Below are positions 25,624 to 36,538 of a stretch of 64,000 nucleotides of DNA, in pieces (the first letter of the stretch is position 1; each line of letters begins with the position of its first letter). Origin of the DNA: JAHDDW01 sp964648795 (lineage in GTDB: Bacteria; Actinomycetota; Acidimicrobiia; Acidimicrobiales; SZUA-35). The stretch lies in contig CAZYMB010000001.1 in the NCBI GenBank assembly GCA_964648795.1, positions 62,001 through 126,000 of the forward strand, written 5' to 3'. The position numbers were made by a program, and so were the translations under genes. The notes beneath the pieces were generated by a model, which saw only the letters and a program-made list of their open reading frames with translations, ran no database searches and was not told the origin of the DNA.

Positions 25624-26457
25624 CTACTCGATAGTTGTTGCGACTTCTATTCTGTCTTGATCCCACTCTTTAGCTTGTTTTAAGGCTTCAGTTGAAGCCT
25701 GTATGATCTCGTCTCGAGTGAATGCATGAGCCGGATAACAGGCAACACCTGCCCAGACAGTCGCGTGTTTGTCACTTGCATCTTGTAAATTGCGGCGAAT
25801 CCGTTCTACGGTCCAAACTGCACCTGTTTCGGGAGTGTCCTCAAGTACTAGTGCGAACTCTCCACTCGAAAGTCGACAGGCTGTGTCGGCATCTCTAATA
25901 GTCTCCTGAATGGCTGCAGCTGTTTCTTGCACGGTTAGCTTAGCGTCGTCTGCTAGGGCAAGTACTACAACTGAGATTGGTCGTAAGTGACGTCGTGCTG
26001 AGGCTATTCGTGTCTCTAGTGCCACCTTGAAGAAGTTTTCGCTGAATAGCCCAGTTGATGGGTCGTGCAGAACATCGGGCCCCTGCGTCTCAGGCTCGGA
26101 ACTTGATGCGTCATTTTTAAAGTTGGTGTCATCATCAACAGTAACTTTTTCGACTTCTCCCGAGTTTTGTAGATCGTTCACAGCTTGTGATGTCTCTGCC
26201 GTTTGGGCCTTGACGTCTTCCAACTCATTAGTAATAAGGGCCTGTCTACTTTGACTTTCTATGATTTTGCGGTTCATGATCACGAGCCACCAAGCCGCAC
26301 AACCCGCACAGATTCCGGCTATTGCACCAAGCGTTGGGCTTTCTAAGACCAGAGAAAGTACGCCTACGACGAGACCAGTCAGCCCCACAAGGGCTCCTGG
26401 AATGGCGGTAGTTGTTTTCATAGGGTTCCCTCGGCTGATTTCGTTATAATCAGCCAT
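25624..26457 (-). CDS. Membrane protein with degenerate GGDEF domain
   Basis: A 277-residue protein. Two hydrophobic segments occupy about residues 19-40 and 43-62, followed by a short coiled coil (IESQSRQALITNELEDVKAQ) and an acidic linker. The C-terminal 140 residues form a GGDEF-like domain entered by HDPSTGLFSENFFKVALETRI. The signature position reads SSGEF, not GGDEF, and the substrate-binding part is also altered, so cyclase activity is doubtful; it may be a sensor of c-di-GMP or a pseudo-cyclase. Its stop codon abuts that of the lipoprotein gene (TAACTA). Confidence 0.8.
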   Translation of the reverse strand: MADYNEISRGNPMKTTTAIPGALVGLTGLVVGVLSLVLESPTLGAIAGICAGCAAWWLVIMNRKIIESQSRQALITNELEDVKAQTAETSQAVNDLQNSGEVEKVTVDDDTNFKNDASSSEPETQGPDVLHDPSTGLFSENFFKVALETRIASARRHLRPISVVVLALADDAKLTVQETAAAIQETIRDADTACRLSSGEFALVLEDTPETGAVWTVERIRRNLQDASDKHATVWAGVACYPAHAFTRDEIIQASTEALKQAKEWDQDRIEVATTIE

Positions 26458-26546
26458 ATTTTTCTCGGCTTAAGAATAGTTCAACATAAGCAATATTAGG
26501 GGAATAGTTCTAATAGAGACCTGGTTTAAGTAGGGGACATAGAAAA

Positions 26547-26567
26547 CTTGATAATAATACACTCAAG
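26547..26567. promoter_or_regulatory. HAIR operator for HspR
   Basis: The element CTTGATA, seven bases, then ACTCAAG matches the HAIR inverted repeat (CTTGAGT, seven bases, ACTCAAG) bound by HspR in actinobacteria, with two mismatches in the left arm. It lies 79 bases before dnaK, and hspR is the fourth gene of the same operon, so autoregulation by HspR with DnaK as co-repressor is expected from the known systems. Confidence 0.85.
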
Positions 26568-26574
26568 TTTATGT

Positions 26575-26602
26575 AGTAAAGTGACGAATACTTTACTATA
26601 CT
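26575..26602 (+). promoter_or_regulatory. Second inverted repeat and -10 box before dnaK
   Basis: AGTAAAGT (26575-26582), seven bases, then ACTTTACT (26590-26597) is a perfect inverted repeat with 8-base arms, eight bases downstream of the HAIR site. A -10 box TATACT starts at its last base (26597-26602). It is not the CIRCE element. It may be a second operator or a hairpin in the leader. Confidence 0.5.
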
Positions 26603-26645
26603 AATCAACTTAAGGCCCCTAGGGGCACAAGAAAGTAGGAGCACA

Positions 26646-28490
26646 ATGCCTAAAGCAGTAGGAATTGATCTAGGGACAACTAACTCGGTTGTCTCGGTGT
26701 TAGAAGCCGGTGACCCAGTGGTGATCGCTAACTCAGAGGGCGCAAGAACAACGCCTTCGGTTGTTGCGTTCTCCAAAGATGATGGCGAAGTATTAGTAGG
26801 CGAGTTGGCGAAACGCCAAGCAATCACAAACCCTGATCGAACTATCCGTTCGGTTAAACGCCATATGGGAACTTCTTGGGTGACAGAAGTAGATGGCAAG
26901 AAGTACACGCCTCAAGAAATTAGTGCGCGAACGCTCATGAAGTTGAAGCGAGACGCAGAAGATTATCTTGGTGATACTGTCACAGAAGCGGTGATTACAG
27001 TTCCCGCTTATTTCGATGATGCGCAACGTACTGCAACAAAAGAGGCAGGACAAATTGCTGGTCTTGACGTCCTTCGAATTATTAATGAGCCAACGGCTGC
27101 TGCCCTTGCGTATGGTTTGGATAAAGATGGAAGCGATGATCAGACAATTCTGGTGTTTGACCTTGGAGGCGGAACCTTTGATGTTTCGATTCTCGAAATT
27201 GGTGATGGAGTCTTTGAAGTAAAGAGCACCTCTGGTGATACAGAACTAGGTGGAGACGATTGGGACGAAGCCATTATTGGTTGGATGGTTTCCGAATTCA
27301 AGAGTGCCCACGGTGTTGATCTAGCTGCAGACAAGATGGCTGCACAAAGACTAAAAGAAGCAGCTGAAAAAGCGAAGATCGAGCTTTCACAGGTTCAGCA
27401 GACCAATATTAACCTTCCGTTCGTGACAGCGACTGCCGAAGGCCCATTGCACCTTGATTTGGATCTATCTCGTTCAAAGTTCCAGGAGATTACTTCGGAT
27501 TTAACAGAGCGAGTCAAGTCTCCAGTCAAAGCTGCGCTTAAGGATGCTGATCTATCTAATTCAGATGTCGACCACGTCATCTTGGTTGGTGGTTCAACAC
27601 GTATGCCAGCCATCGTTGAATTGGTAGAGGAGCTAACTGGTAAAGAAGCAAACAAAACTGTTAACCCTGATGAGGTAGTTGCGGTTGGTGCTGCGGTGCA
27701 GGCCGGGGTATTGAAGGGTGATGTTAAAGACGTCCTTCTTCTTGATGTGACGCCATTGTCACTTGGTATCGAAACCAAGGGTCAGGTAATGCACAAGTTG
27801 ATCGAGCGTAACACCACTATCCCGACACGTAAGTCTGAGGTCTTCTCGACTGCTGAAGACAATCAGCCGTCAGTTGAGATTCATGTACTTCAAGGTGAGC
27901 GTGACATGGCAATGTACAACAAGACACTGGGCAAGTTCCAACTAGTTGACTTACCACCGGCTCCTCGCGGAGTGCCTCAAATTGAGGTTACTTTCGATAT
28001 CGACGCTAACGGCATTGTAAATGTGTCGGCTAAAGACAAGGCGACGGATAAAGAGCAATCAATCACCATCACTGGTCAGTCGAATCTAGACAAGGATGAC
28101 ATTGAGCGCATGGTATCTGATGCGGAAGAGCATGCTGCCGATGACAAGGCACGACGCGAAGAAGCAGAAGTCAGAAATGGTGCCGACTCGTTGGTTTACC
28201 AGACTGAAAAGATGCTAAACGATGCTAGTGACAAGGTTTCTGAAGAAGAAGCTGGTCCGGTAAAGGACACGATAGCTGACTTGCGCAAGGCACTTGAAGG
28301 CGAAGATGTCGAAGAGATAAAATCTCAGACCGAAAAGCTTTCTGCCGCCTCTCAGGCAATCTCACAGAAACTATATGAGCAAGCTTCGGCTGATTCAGCT
28401 GGTGACCCACAAGGTGACGACGAAGAAGCAGAAGACGCTGACGTAGTTGACGCTGAGATTGTTGAAGATGAAGAAAGTGAAGAGGCTTAA
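26646..28490 (+). CDS. dnaK: Chaperone DnaK (Hsp70)
   Basis: The 614-residue Hsp70 chaperone of the cytoplasm. ATPase motifs: [15 protein letters not shown] at the start, [37 protein letters not shown] and [10 protein letters not shown]. The substrate-binding domain opens with [16 protein letters not shown]. The linker and lid are normal, and the C-terminus is acidic (ending VEDEESEEA). It is the first gene of dnaK-grpE-dnaJ-hspR; the grpE ATG overlaps the dnaK stop (TAATG). The HAIR operator lies upstream. The usual N-terminal deletion relative to Gram-negative DnaK is consistent with a Gram-positive origin. Confidence 0.98.
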   Translation: MPKAVGIDLGTTNSVVSVLEAGDPVVIANSEGARTTPSVVAFSKDDGEVLVGELAKRQAITNPDRTIRSVKRHMGTSWVTEVDGKKYTPQEISARTLMKLKRDAEDYLGDTVTEAVITVPAYFDDAQRTATKEAGQIAGLDVLRIINEPTAAALAYGLDKDGSDDQTILVFDLGGGTFDVSILEIGDGVFEVKSTSGDTELGGDDWDEAIIGWMVSEFKSAHGVDLAADKMAAQRLKEAAEKAKIELSQVQQTNINLPFVTATAEGPLHLDLDLSRSKFQEITSDLTERVKSPVKAALKDADLSNSDVDHVILVGGSTRMPAIVELVEELTGKEANKTVNPDEVVAVGAAVQAGVLKGDVKDVLLLDVTPLSLGIETKGQVMHKLIERNTTIPTRKSEVFSTAEDNQPSVEIHVLQGERDMAMYNKTLGKFQLVDLPPAPRGVPQIEVTFDIDANGIVNVSAKDKATDKEQSITITGQSNLDKDDIERMVSDAEEHAADDKARREEAEVRNGADSLVYQTEKMLNDASDKVSEEEAGPVKDTIADLRKALEGEDVEEIKSQTEKLSAASQAISQKLYEQASADSAGDPQGDDEEAEDADVVDAEIVEDEESEEA

Positions 28491-29065
28491 TGGTCAACGA
28501 TGCTGAGAAGCAGAACAGTACCGACAGTTGGGTGGATGGCGTTGGCGATGAAGTAGTCGACAACGCTGCTTCCGACGAGGTTTTTGCTGATAGCGAAACC
28601 CCGGAAGCTCCAATAGAAACACCCCAAGATGAGATCGGTGTCAACAATGAGGTAGCTGAACTTGTCAGAGAGCGAGACAGCTACCTCGAGACCAGCCGTC
28701 GTTTGCAAGCCGAATTTGAGAATTATCGTAAGCAAGTAGCCAAGCGAGAGTCAGATTCCAAGACCAGGGCGGCAGAAGCTCTGGTTAATGAAGTTCTGCC
28801 TACCTTGGACGCTTGTGATGCGGCTATTGCAAATGGAGCAGTGGATGTAGAACCAATTAGGTCTATCTTGTTTGGGTCTTTGGAGAAGCTTGGTCTGGAA
28901 AAGACTGGCGAGTCCGGAGATCGATTTGACCCCGAGCTTCACGATGCAGTTTCACAAGGTGGTTCCTCTGATGGTAGTGGACCACAGATTACTGAGGTTA
29001 TGAGAGCAGGTTACATCTGGAAGGGTAGGACGCTACGTCCAGCCATGGTTCAAGTGAGTGAGTAG
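28490..29065 (+). CDS. grpE: Nucleotide exchange factor GrpE
   Basis: A 191-residue GrpE that releases ADP from DnaK. The first 65 residues are acidic and disordered. A long coiled coil follows (EVAELVRERDSYLETSRRL), leading to the family hallmark QAEFENYRKQVAKRE and the C-terminal beta domain with FDPELHDAVSQ, and VMRAGYIWKGRTLRPAMVQV. Its ATG overlaps the dnaK stop codon by one base, and dnaJ begins seven bases after its stop. Confidence 0.96.
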   Translation: MVNDAEKQNSTDSWVDGVGDEVVDNAASDEVFADSETPEAPIETPQDEIGVNNEVAELVRERDSYLETSRRLQAEFENYRKQVAKRESDSKTRAAEALVNEVLPTLDACDAAIANGAVDVEPIRSILFGSLEKLGLEKTGESGDRFDPELHDAVSQGGSSDGSGPQITEVMRAGYIWKGRTLRPAMVQVSE

Positions 29066-29072
29066 GTAATTT

Positions 29073-30188
29073 ATGGCCCCAAAGCAAGACTGGTTAGAAA
29101 AAGATTTTTACAGAACTCTCAATGTGGACAACGACGCGTCTGACAAAGAGATTCAAAAGTCTTATAGAAAGCTTGCTCGTAAATATCACCCTGACGCGAA
29201 CCCAGATGACAAAGCTGCGGAGGATAAGTTCAAGCAAATATCTGAGGCCTATGAAATTCTTGGTAGTGAAGATACACGTCGTGAGTATGACTCTTTTCGC
29301 AAGCACGGGCCTACTTCATTCGGATTCGGTGGAGCAGGATCTGCGGGTGGTCATGCCAGGTCATCGGGTCCTACAGGGTTTGAGGCGGGAGACTTCTCAG
29401 ACATCTTTTCAGACTTGTTTGGGGGTCAATCCCAGCAATCAAAGAGACAGGGTGCTGGCCAAGACCTAGAAGCCGATCTGTCAATTTCGTTTATTGATGC
29501 AGTTCGGGGCACGCAAACAAAGATCACTATCAACACTGAGGTGGCTTGTAAGAATTGTTCGGGGACAGGCGCTGCTGCTGGCACCACTCCTGATTTATGT
29601 CGTGTTTGTCATGGCCGGGGTTCACAGAGTAACGACCAAGGTTTCTTTGCAGTGTCCCAGCCATGTGCGAATTGCCAAGGTCGGGGTATGGTCATTGAGA
29701 ACCCATGTGGAAACTGTTCTGGGACTGGTTCCAACAGGAAACCTAGAACCATCACCGTTAAGATTCCGCCAGGTGTAACGGATGGCCAGCGGATTCGGTT
29801 GCGCGGTAAAGGTGCGGCAGGTCGAAATGGTGCGCCAAGTGGTAACTTATATATCAACTTGAAAGTTGGCAATCACCAGATGTATAGCCGAAGTGGTAAT
29901 GACCTTACCTTTAAATTGCCAATCTCCTTCGCTGAAGCTGCATTGGGTTCCAATGTTAAAGTTCCGCTTCTTGAGGGTGGCACAGTCACTCTCAAAGTCC
30001 CCGAGGGTACTTCTAGTGGTAAGACATTCAGAGTTAAGGGTAAAGGAGTCACTTCTGGTTCGAGTCAGGGCGACCTTTTGGTGACGGTAGTTATTGATGT
30101 GCCCACTAACCTTACCGAAGATCAAAGGATGGCTATCGCTGAGCTTGAATCGTCATTGCAGTCGACTTCAGATTCGCGGGCAGGCTGA
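29073..30188 (+). CDS. dnaJ: Co-chaperone DnaJ (Hsp40)
   Basis: A 371-residue type I Hsp40. The J domain (about 10-75) carries the HPD motif in KYHPDANP. A Gly/Phe-rich segment follows (SFGFGGAGSAGG and so on). The zinc-finger domain has four CxxCxGxG repeats: CKNCSGTG, CRVCHGRG, CANCQGRG and CGNCSGTG. The C-terminal peptide-binding domains are normal (VTVKIPPGVTDGQRIRLRGKG-like). It stimulates DnaK ATPase. HspR starts two bases downstream. Confidence 0.97.
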   Translation: MAPKQDWLEKDFYRTLNVDNDASDKEIQKSYRKLARKYHPDANPDDKAAEDKFKQISEAYEILGSEDTRREYDSFRKHGPTSFGFGGAGSAGGHARSSGPTGFEAGDFSDIFSDLFGGQSQQSKRQGAGQDLEADLSISFIDAVRGTQTKITINTEVACKNCSGTGAAAGTTPDLCRVCHGRGSQSNDQGFFAVSQPCANCQGRGMVIENPCGNCSGTGSNRKPRTITVKIPPGVTDGQRIRLRGKGAAGRNGAPSGNLYINLKVGNHQMYSRSGNDLTFKLPISFAEAALGSNVKVPLLEGGTVTLKVPEGTSSGKTFRVKGKGVTSGSSQGDLLVTVVIDVPTNLTEDQRMAIAELESSLQSTSDSRAG

Positions 30189-30189
30189 C

Positions 30190-30567
30190 ATGGCTAAGCG
30201 AGAAGCCACAACAGCAGTTTACGTGATCTCTGTTGCTGCCGAACTCGCTGGCGTGCATCCACAAACTCTCCGAATTTATGAACGACGTGGTCTAGTTTCG
30301 CCGGCTCGGACTAGTGGGGGGAGCAGACGCTACTCTGATGATGACATTGCTCTGCTTCGAAGAGTTCAAGAGCTTACCGATGATGGCCTTAATCTTTCAG
30401 GGGTAAAGAGGGTACTAGCTTTGGAGTCTGAGGTTAAGAGACTAAACGCCCAGCTACGGCAACTTGAGCTATATACAGAAGAGTTGTCCGGAGAGTCGAT
30501 GAAGTCGCGTGGAGTAGCAGTGGAGCGTTCCATCACCCTGTACAAGCAAGGCCCTAAAGAAATCTAG
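30190..30567 (+). CDS. hspR: Heat-shock repressor HspR (MerR family)
   Basis: A 125-residue MerR-type regulator starting at ATG 30190, one base after the dnaJ stop; a longer frame from 30094 is not needed. The HTH region reads YVISVAAELAGVHPQTLRIYE with RRGLVSPARTSGGSRRYS and then DIALLRRVQELT, followed by a coiled coil (about 70-100). This is the typical HspR size and position as the last gene of the dnaK operon. It is expected to repress the operon through the HAIR site at 26547-26567, with DnaK as co-repressor. Confidence 0.93.
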   Translation: MAKREATTAVYVISVAAELAGVHPQTLRIYERRGLVSPARTSGGSRRYSDDDIALLRRVQELTDDGLNLSGVKRVLALESEVKRLNAQLRQLELYTEELSGESMKSRGVAVERSITLYKQGPKEI

Positions 30568-30618
30568 TTTTCTTTATAGATAGCCAAGAAGTTGCCCACT
30601 CTTCTGTGTTTTGGTTGA

Positions 30619-31914
<1,296 letters not shown>

Positions 31915-33846
31915 CTAACCTTCGGTTGGTGAAACCGTGATTGAGTGAGCGTACTCGGGAAGATCGCCTTCAACTTTATGGTCCCAGAATTCCTCAGGTG
32001 AGTTTGGTGCGCTGTCAAAGTGTTTTAGATTCGAAGGTGAGTCGCAAGATTGGGTCGACTCCTCGGAGACTGACTGATAGATCGGTTCTGGAGGCAGACC
32101 CTGTAAGTCGTCTGCGGTCGGTTCTGCAGAGTTCGCCGAACGACTACTCGTGAGTTGTATTAAATCTTCGCTTGGGTCTTCTTTGCGCCGTGATTTAGCT
32201 TGAGACTTTGGTCTCGTAACGGCGAGCAATTCTTCTGCATCTGCATCTGCATCGTAATCGTCTTTTTGTTTTGCCAGCCAGCCAAACTTAGAGAGCTTTG
32301 TCTTCTTTGGTTTGGTTTGGTTCGCCTCTAGTTGTGTTTCTTCTGCGGTGACTTCTTCTACAGGGGTAGCTTCTCCAAAGTATGCTTGTTCCGCTTCAAA
32401 GACTTTAGCTTCGAATAAGCCTGTCGAATCTATTTCTGAATCTAGTAAGTCGTCCTCATTTGTTTCTAACTCGGTTTGTAGTTCTTCAGTGCCTGGTTCT
32501 TGGGTTTCGAATAGGGCTTCTGTGTCGAATATTGGTTCTTCGGCTTCGAACAAGTCTTCGGGTGCAGAGGCCGTTCCATGGCCTCCTACTGTTTCTAAAT
32601 CATCAAATTCGACATGAGTTATGTTCTCATCTATATGGTGGCGTGGAAGAATAGGCTCTGAAGTCGGGTCCGGTTTTGCCCTCAAACTCATTGGAGTGTC
32701 TGCTGACACTGGTTTCGATTCTGTTGCTTCAGCTGGTGGCTGTTTCTTTTTGCTTCGCGTATCGCGGAAGACACCGTACTTTGCTGAGATTGGATCTACC
32801 CCAGATTTTTCTTTCGAGTCAATTTCGCTGCTTTTGTCGTTCGCTTGGTCAGTTTCAGTTGGTCCGTCAACACCTAGAAAGGTTGCAACACGTCTAGAGT
32901 CTGCATCGCTTTTAGGTGAATCAGAGGCAGACCACTTCTTGGGAGTTGGTTCTGATTTGAATTCTTGTACTTGTGCTGGCTGAGTCTTTTGTTCTGGTGC
33001 GAATTGGGTCGGTTCTTGTGTTGCAGCTGGAGCGGCTTGGGTTGGCTCTGGTTCGGTTTCTTGCTCGTGTGTATTTCTAGGTTGTTTCTCTTCTAGTTCA
33101 GCCATGTAGTCAGACATGGCTTGTTCTCTAACAGCTAGGAGCGCATCGATATCAGTTGTTTGTTCCGAAGTTTCTTTTGTCGCGGTCGCAGCTGCTGTTG
33201 CATGCTCATCGACAAGCTGTTGGGTCGTTGTAGGATCTGTTAGCGGTGTTGCATCAAGTTCAGGTTCATTGACTTGGGTTTTTAGTTCTACTCTTCTCGC
33301 TGCACGGGTTTTTCGCTCGATAAACGAGGCTGAGAGCCTTGAAGCATTTTCCTCAATATCGAAGCTTGGGGCAACATCGAGTTCCGCATCGCCTAATTCT
33401 TTGGAGTCAGCTTCTGACTCGGTCGCAGTATCGGCATCTTGGTCTGATTGGGCAGTAACAGGCTCTGGTTCTTTTGATTCCTGAATTATCGGTTGGCGTG
33501 CTTCTTGAGTTTCGGATTCCTCTTTGGGTGTTTCTGCCAACTCGGCCGCTGGTCTAAATTCGCTCTTGTCATACATTGCGGGTCGGAGATCTGGTTTTGT
33601 AGCCTCTTCAGCGTCAGAAACAGCTTGGTGAATTTCAGCTCTGCGTGAACGTGCAGATTTTTTGTCACCAGCTCGTTTGACCTTTGTGTTGCCTCGAACA
33701 CCGGAAGCAATTAGTCCACATTCTTTGCAGATTGGGTGGGAACGTGTCTTGGGATAGATGAGGCAATCATCGCAAAATTCTCCATAGCAAGAATCACAAA
33801 CGTCAGCGGCATGGTCAGTTACATTGTTCTCACAACGTCTGTTCAT
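31915..33846 (-). CDS. Acidic protein with N-terminal B-box-like zinc finger
   Basis: A 643-residue protein, mostly disordered. The first 45 residues hold a zinc-binding cluster: Cys5, His12, Cys17, Cys20, Cys25, Cys28, His37, Cys40 and Cys43, ending CGLIASGVRG, like the B-box type fingers found at the N-terminus of many actinobacterial proteins. A short basic stretch follows (TKVKRAGDKKSARSRR). The remaining 560 residues are rich in Glu, Asp, Ser, Thr and Pro without a fold I can see; no membrane helix is present. Function unknown; a scaffold or protein-binding role is inference. Codon use looks like that of its neighbours. Confidence 0.75.
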   Translation of the reverse strand: MNRRCENNVTDHAADVCDSCYGEFCDDCLIYPKTRSHPICKECGLIASGVRGNTKVKRAGDKKSARSRRAEIHQAVSDAEEATKPDLRPAMYDKSEFRPAAELAETPKEESETQEARQPIIQESKEPEPVTAQSDQDADTATESEADSKELGDAELDVAPSFDIEENASRLSASFIERKTRAARRVELKTQVNEPELDATPLTDPTTTQQLVDEHATAAATATKETSEQTTDIDALLAVREQAMSDYMAELEEKQPRNTHEQETEPEPTQAAPAATQEPTQFAPEQKTQPAQVQEFKSEPTPKKWSASDSPKSDADSRRVATFLGVDGPTETDQANDKSSEIDSKEKSGVDPISAKYGVFRDTRSKKKQPPAEATESKPVSADTPMSLRAKPDPTSEPILPRHHIDENITHVEFDDLETVGGHGTASAPEDLFEAEEPIFDTEALFETQEPGTEELQTELETNEDDLLDSEIDSTGLFEAKVFEAEQAYFGEATPVEEVTAEETQLEANQTKPKKTKLSKFGWLAKQKDDYDADADAEELLAVTRPKSQAKSRRKEDPSEDLIQLTSSRSANSAEPTADDLQGLPPEPIYQSVSEESTQSCDSPSNLKHFDSAPNSPEEFWDHKVEGDLPEYAHSITVSPTEG

Positions 33847-33926
33847 TTGAGCCTCCCTAAGTGCCGCATATACTTAAAACTATCGACCCTCTACTGGGTC
33901 ATCTTTAAGCTCAAAAGGGGCCTTTT

Positions 33927-35345
33927 TTGACTATTTTGAATGTTGTCGCAGATCGCTACTCGAGCACTGAGATGAAATCTATCTTTGATTCACATAATCG
34001 AGTAGTTGTTGAGCGAGAGTTCTGGATTACTGTTTTAGAGGCTCAAATAGAGGCCGGCTTGGCTGTTGATAGTGCCGTGGTCGAAGATTATCGAACTCAT
34101 ATTGGGTCTGTAGACCTAGATTCGATCCGTGAGCGTGAGATGTGTCTGAAACACGATATCCCGGCCAGATTGCAAGAATTCAACGATTTGGCAGGCCACC
34201 AAGAACTACATAAGGCCATGACAAGCCGCGATCTTACAGAGAATGTAGAACTAATTCTGATCCGTCAAGCACTAGAACTGGTCGACCAGAGAGCTGTTTC
34301 GCTAGTAGCTCGACTTGTAGAAAAAATGGTAGAGCACGAGAGCTTGACGCTCACGGCCCGTACCCATAACGTTCCAGCCCAACCCACAACGTTTGGAAAG
34401 AGGCTAGCCCAGGTCATCGAGGAGTTGATGGATGCTAGACAACATCTCAGAAGCGTTATCGATGCAGTGAAGTTTCGTGGTATCAAAGGGCCAGTCGGGT
34501 CCATGCAGGATCAGATAAATCTGTTGGGTTCCGAAGACAGAGCGATACAAGTGGAGAAAGCTGTCGCAGAAAAATTTGGGTTCACCCAAATTGTTGAAGC
34601 TATCGGACAGGTCTATCCTCGCTCTAACGACTTTGCAGTGTCTTCTAGCTTGGTCCGTTTAGGCTCGGCTCCATCCAACTTTGCAACAACCCTTAGATTG
34701 ATGGCTGGGTCAGATTTGGCTAGCGAAGGGTTTGGTAAAAACCAGATCGGTTCTTCTGCTATGCCACACAAGATGAATGCCCGCAGTTGCGAACGGATCA
34801 ATGGGTTGTTCCAGGTGCTTCGTGGTTATAACTCAATGATTGAGTCGCTGGCAGGCACTCAGTGGAATGAAGGTGATGTTTCGTGCTCGGTGGTTCGACG
34901 TGTTGCCAACCCGAATCTCTTCCTCTCGCTTGATGGTTTGTTTGAGACAACCTTTGCTGTTGTTCGTGGGCTCCAGCTTTTTCCAGCAGTTATTAATGCT
35001 GAACTAGAAAAGTACTTGCCATTCTTATCAACCACGACATTGCTTGTGCATGCTGTCCAGTCCGGCTTGGGGCGTGAAGACGCACACGAACTGATTAAAG
35101 GTCATGCAGTAGAAACAGCCCTAGCGATGCGAGAGAGAGGCGGGAGTGGAACTGACCTAATAGAACGGTTGGCTTCAGACCCAGCTTTCCCAGGTGACAA
35201 AACAGAAATTGCCAAGGTTGTTGAGTCTTCTGCGGATTTGTTGGGGGCCATACCGACTCAAATTGAATCGATCAGAAATAGAGCCAACGTAATGGTCGAG
35301 GATATTGGAGCTGCGGCGAGCTATTCTGGCGCTGAGATACTTTAG
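33927..35345 (+). CDS. purB: Adenylosuccinate lyase
   Basis: A 472-residue member of the fumarase/aspartase superfamily that acts twice in purine synthesis, removing fumarate from adenylosuccinate and from SAICAR. Start is TTG at 33927, with an AGGGG ribosome site before it. Motifs: REFWITVLEAQIEAGL, TSRDLTENVELI, TARTHNVPAQPTTFGKR, GIKGPVGSM and the superfamily signature GSSAMPHKMNARSCERI. Length is normal. The Cys/Met PLP enzyme follows after 25 bases on the same strand. Confidence 0.95.
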   Translation: MTILNVVADRYSSTEMKSIFDSHNRVVVEREFWITVLEAQIEAGLAVDSAVVEDYRTHIGSVDLDSIREREMCLKHDIPARLQEFNDLAGHQELHKAMTSRDLTENVELILIRQALELVDQRAVSLVARLVEKMVEHESLTLTARTHNVPAQPTTFGKRLAQVIEELMDARQHLRSVIDAVKFRGIKGPVGSMQDQINLLGSEDRAIQVEKAVAEKFGFTQIVEAIGQVYPRSNDFAVSSSLVRLGSAPSNFATTLRLMAGSDLASEGFGKNQIGSSAMPHKMNARSCERINGLFQVLRGYNSMIESLAGTQWNEGDVSCSVVRRVANPNLFLSLDGLFETTFAVVRGLQLFPAVINAELEKYLPFLSTTTLLVHAVQSGLGREDAHELIKGHAVETALAMRERGGSGTDLIERLASDPAFPGDKTEIAKVVESSADLLGAIPTQIESIRNRANVMVEDIGAAASYSGAEIL

Positions 35346-35370
35346 TAATCTCTAAAGGAGTAGTTTCACA

Positions 35371-36513
35371 GTGAGCGATTTAGACCCGAGCTTTTCTGCT
35401 GCAACAAAAGCAGTCCACGCAATGCGACCTCACGCTGACAATGGGGCTTTCAATGTTGGGATTGTGCCCAACTCGACTTACGTTCAACAGCGAGCTGGAG
35501 AGTGGGAAGAATTTACCTACGGACGAACAAATGGTCCAACAGAAGCTGTGCTGAGATCAATTCTTGCAGATCTTGAAGGTGGTGCTTCTGCCGTTTGTTT
35601 CAGTTCGGGGATTGCAGCTATCTCGGCTATTGCAGACCTCGTAGATGTAGGTGGCAAGATTGTTGTCATGACTGATGTGTACGGGGGGACTCATCGCTTC
35701 TTTAGTCAGTTTGCAGCCACACGGGGAGTCAGCGTATCCTTCGTTGACACCTCAGTCGAGAGCGTCTCCGAACAAGATTTCGAAGGTGCGAACTTGATCT
35801 TTGCCGAGACACCATCTAACCCAAGAATGCTTGTAACCGATATTAAGAAACTTGCCAGTATTGCTTCTTCGGTTGGCGCATTACTAGCAGTCGATAACAC
35901 AATGGCGACTCCAATTAACCAGCAACCGTTAAGTCTTGGTGCTGACCTAGCTATTCACAGTACCTCTAAATACTTGAGCGGGCATACAAACGTGGTTGGT
36001 GGAGCAGTGGCTGTAAAAGATGCTGAACTCGGCGACCGCTTGCATTACATTCGGAAATCAACTGGAGCTGTCCCTAGTCCATTTGATTGTTACCTGGTAA
36101 TGCTTGGAATTAAGACTTTGCCTCTCCGTATGGCTCAGCATCATGCAAACGCAAGTGAAGTAGCTAAATACTTGGAAGATCACGACAAAGTAGAAGCTGT
36201 GCATTTTCTTGGATCGGCGAATCATCCTCAGGCCCAGCTGGTATCGCAGCAGATGAGTGGACCGAGTGGGGTTGTTTCAATCGATCTTAATTCCGAAGAC
36301 TCTGCCAAAGCACTAGTTAACTCGCTGCGACTTTTCTCACCTGCTGTTTCGTTTGGTTCGGTTGCTTCGTTAGTGGAGCATCCGAAATCAATGAGTCACA
36401 AAGACATACCCTCAAAAGTTGGTGCCCCTCCGAATCTTGTGCGATTCTCTGTCGGTATTGAAGATGTCACTGATCTCATCGTAGATTTAGATCAAGGGTT
36501 TGCCCAGCTCTGA
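35371..36513 (+). CDS. Cystathionine gamma-synthase/lyase family PLP enzyme
   Basis: A 380-residue PLP enzyme of the Cys/Met metabolism family. Start is GTG with AAAGGAG upstream. The PLP lysine sits in IHSTSKYLSGH, and the family frame is complete: TYGRTNGPTEAVLRSILADLEGG-type substrate region, SSGIAAISAI, VYGGTHRFF, AETPSNPRMLVTDI, AVDNTMATP and the C-terminal VRFSVGIEDVTDLI. Members act as cystathionine gamma-synthase, gamma-lyase or related enzymes in methionine and cysteine interconversion; the sequence alone does not decide which. It lies between purB and a GNAT gene in a probable operon. Confidence 0.9.
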   Translation: MSDLDPSFSAATKAVHAMRPHADNGAFNVGIVPNSTYVQQRAGEWEEFTYGRTNGPTEAVLRSILADLEGGASAVCFSSGIAAISAIADLVDVGGKIVVMTDVYGGTHRFFSQFAATRGVSVSFVDTSVESVSEQDFEGANLIFAETPSNPRMLVTDIKKLASIASSVGALLAVDNTMATPINQQPLSLGADLAIHSTSKYLSGHTNVVGGAVAVKDAELGDRLHYIRKSTGAVPSPFDCYLVMLGIKTLPLRMAQHHANASEVAKYLEDHDKVEAVHFLGSANHPQAQLVSQQMSGPSGVVSIDLNSEDSAKALVNSLRLFSPAVSFGSVASLVEHPKSMSHKDIPSKVGAPPNLVRFSVGIEDVTDLIVDLDQGFAQL

Positions 36514-36538
36514 CGATTAATTCAGGGGAGGCGCTGGT

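Noticed and set aside
26458..26645. CIRCE element for HrcA upstream of dnaK
   Set aside because: No TTAGCACTC and GAGTGCTAA arms occur; the HAIR element explains regulation.
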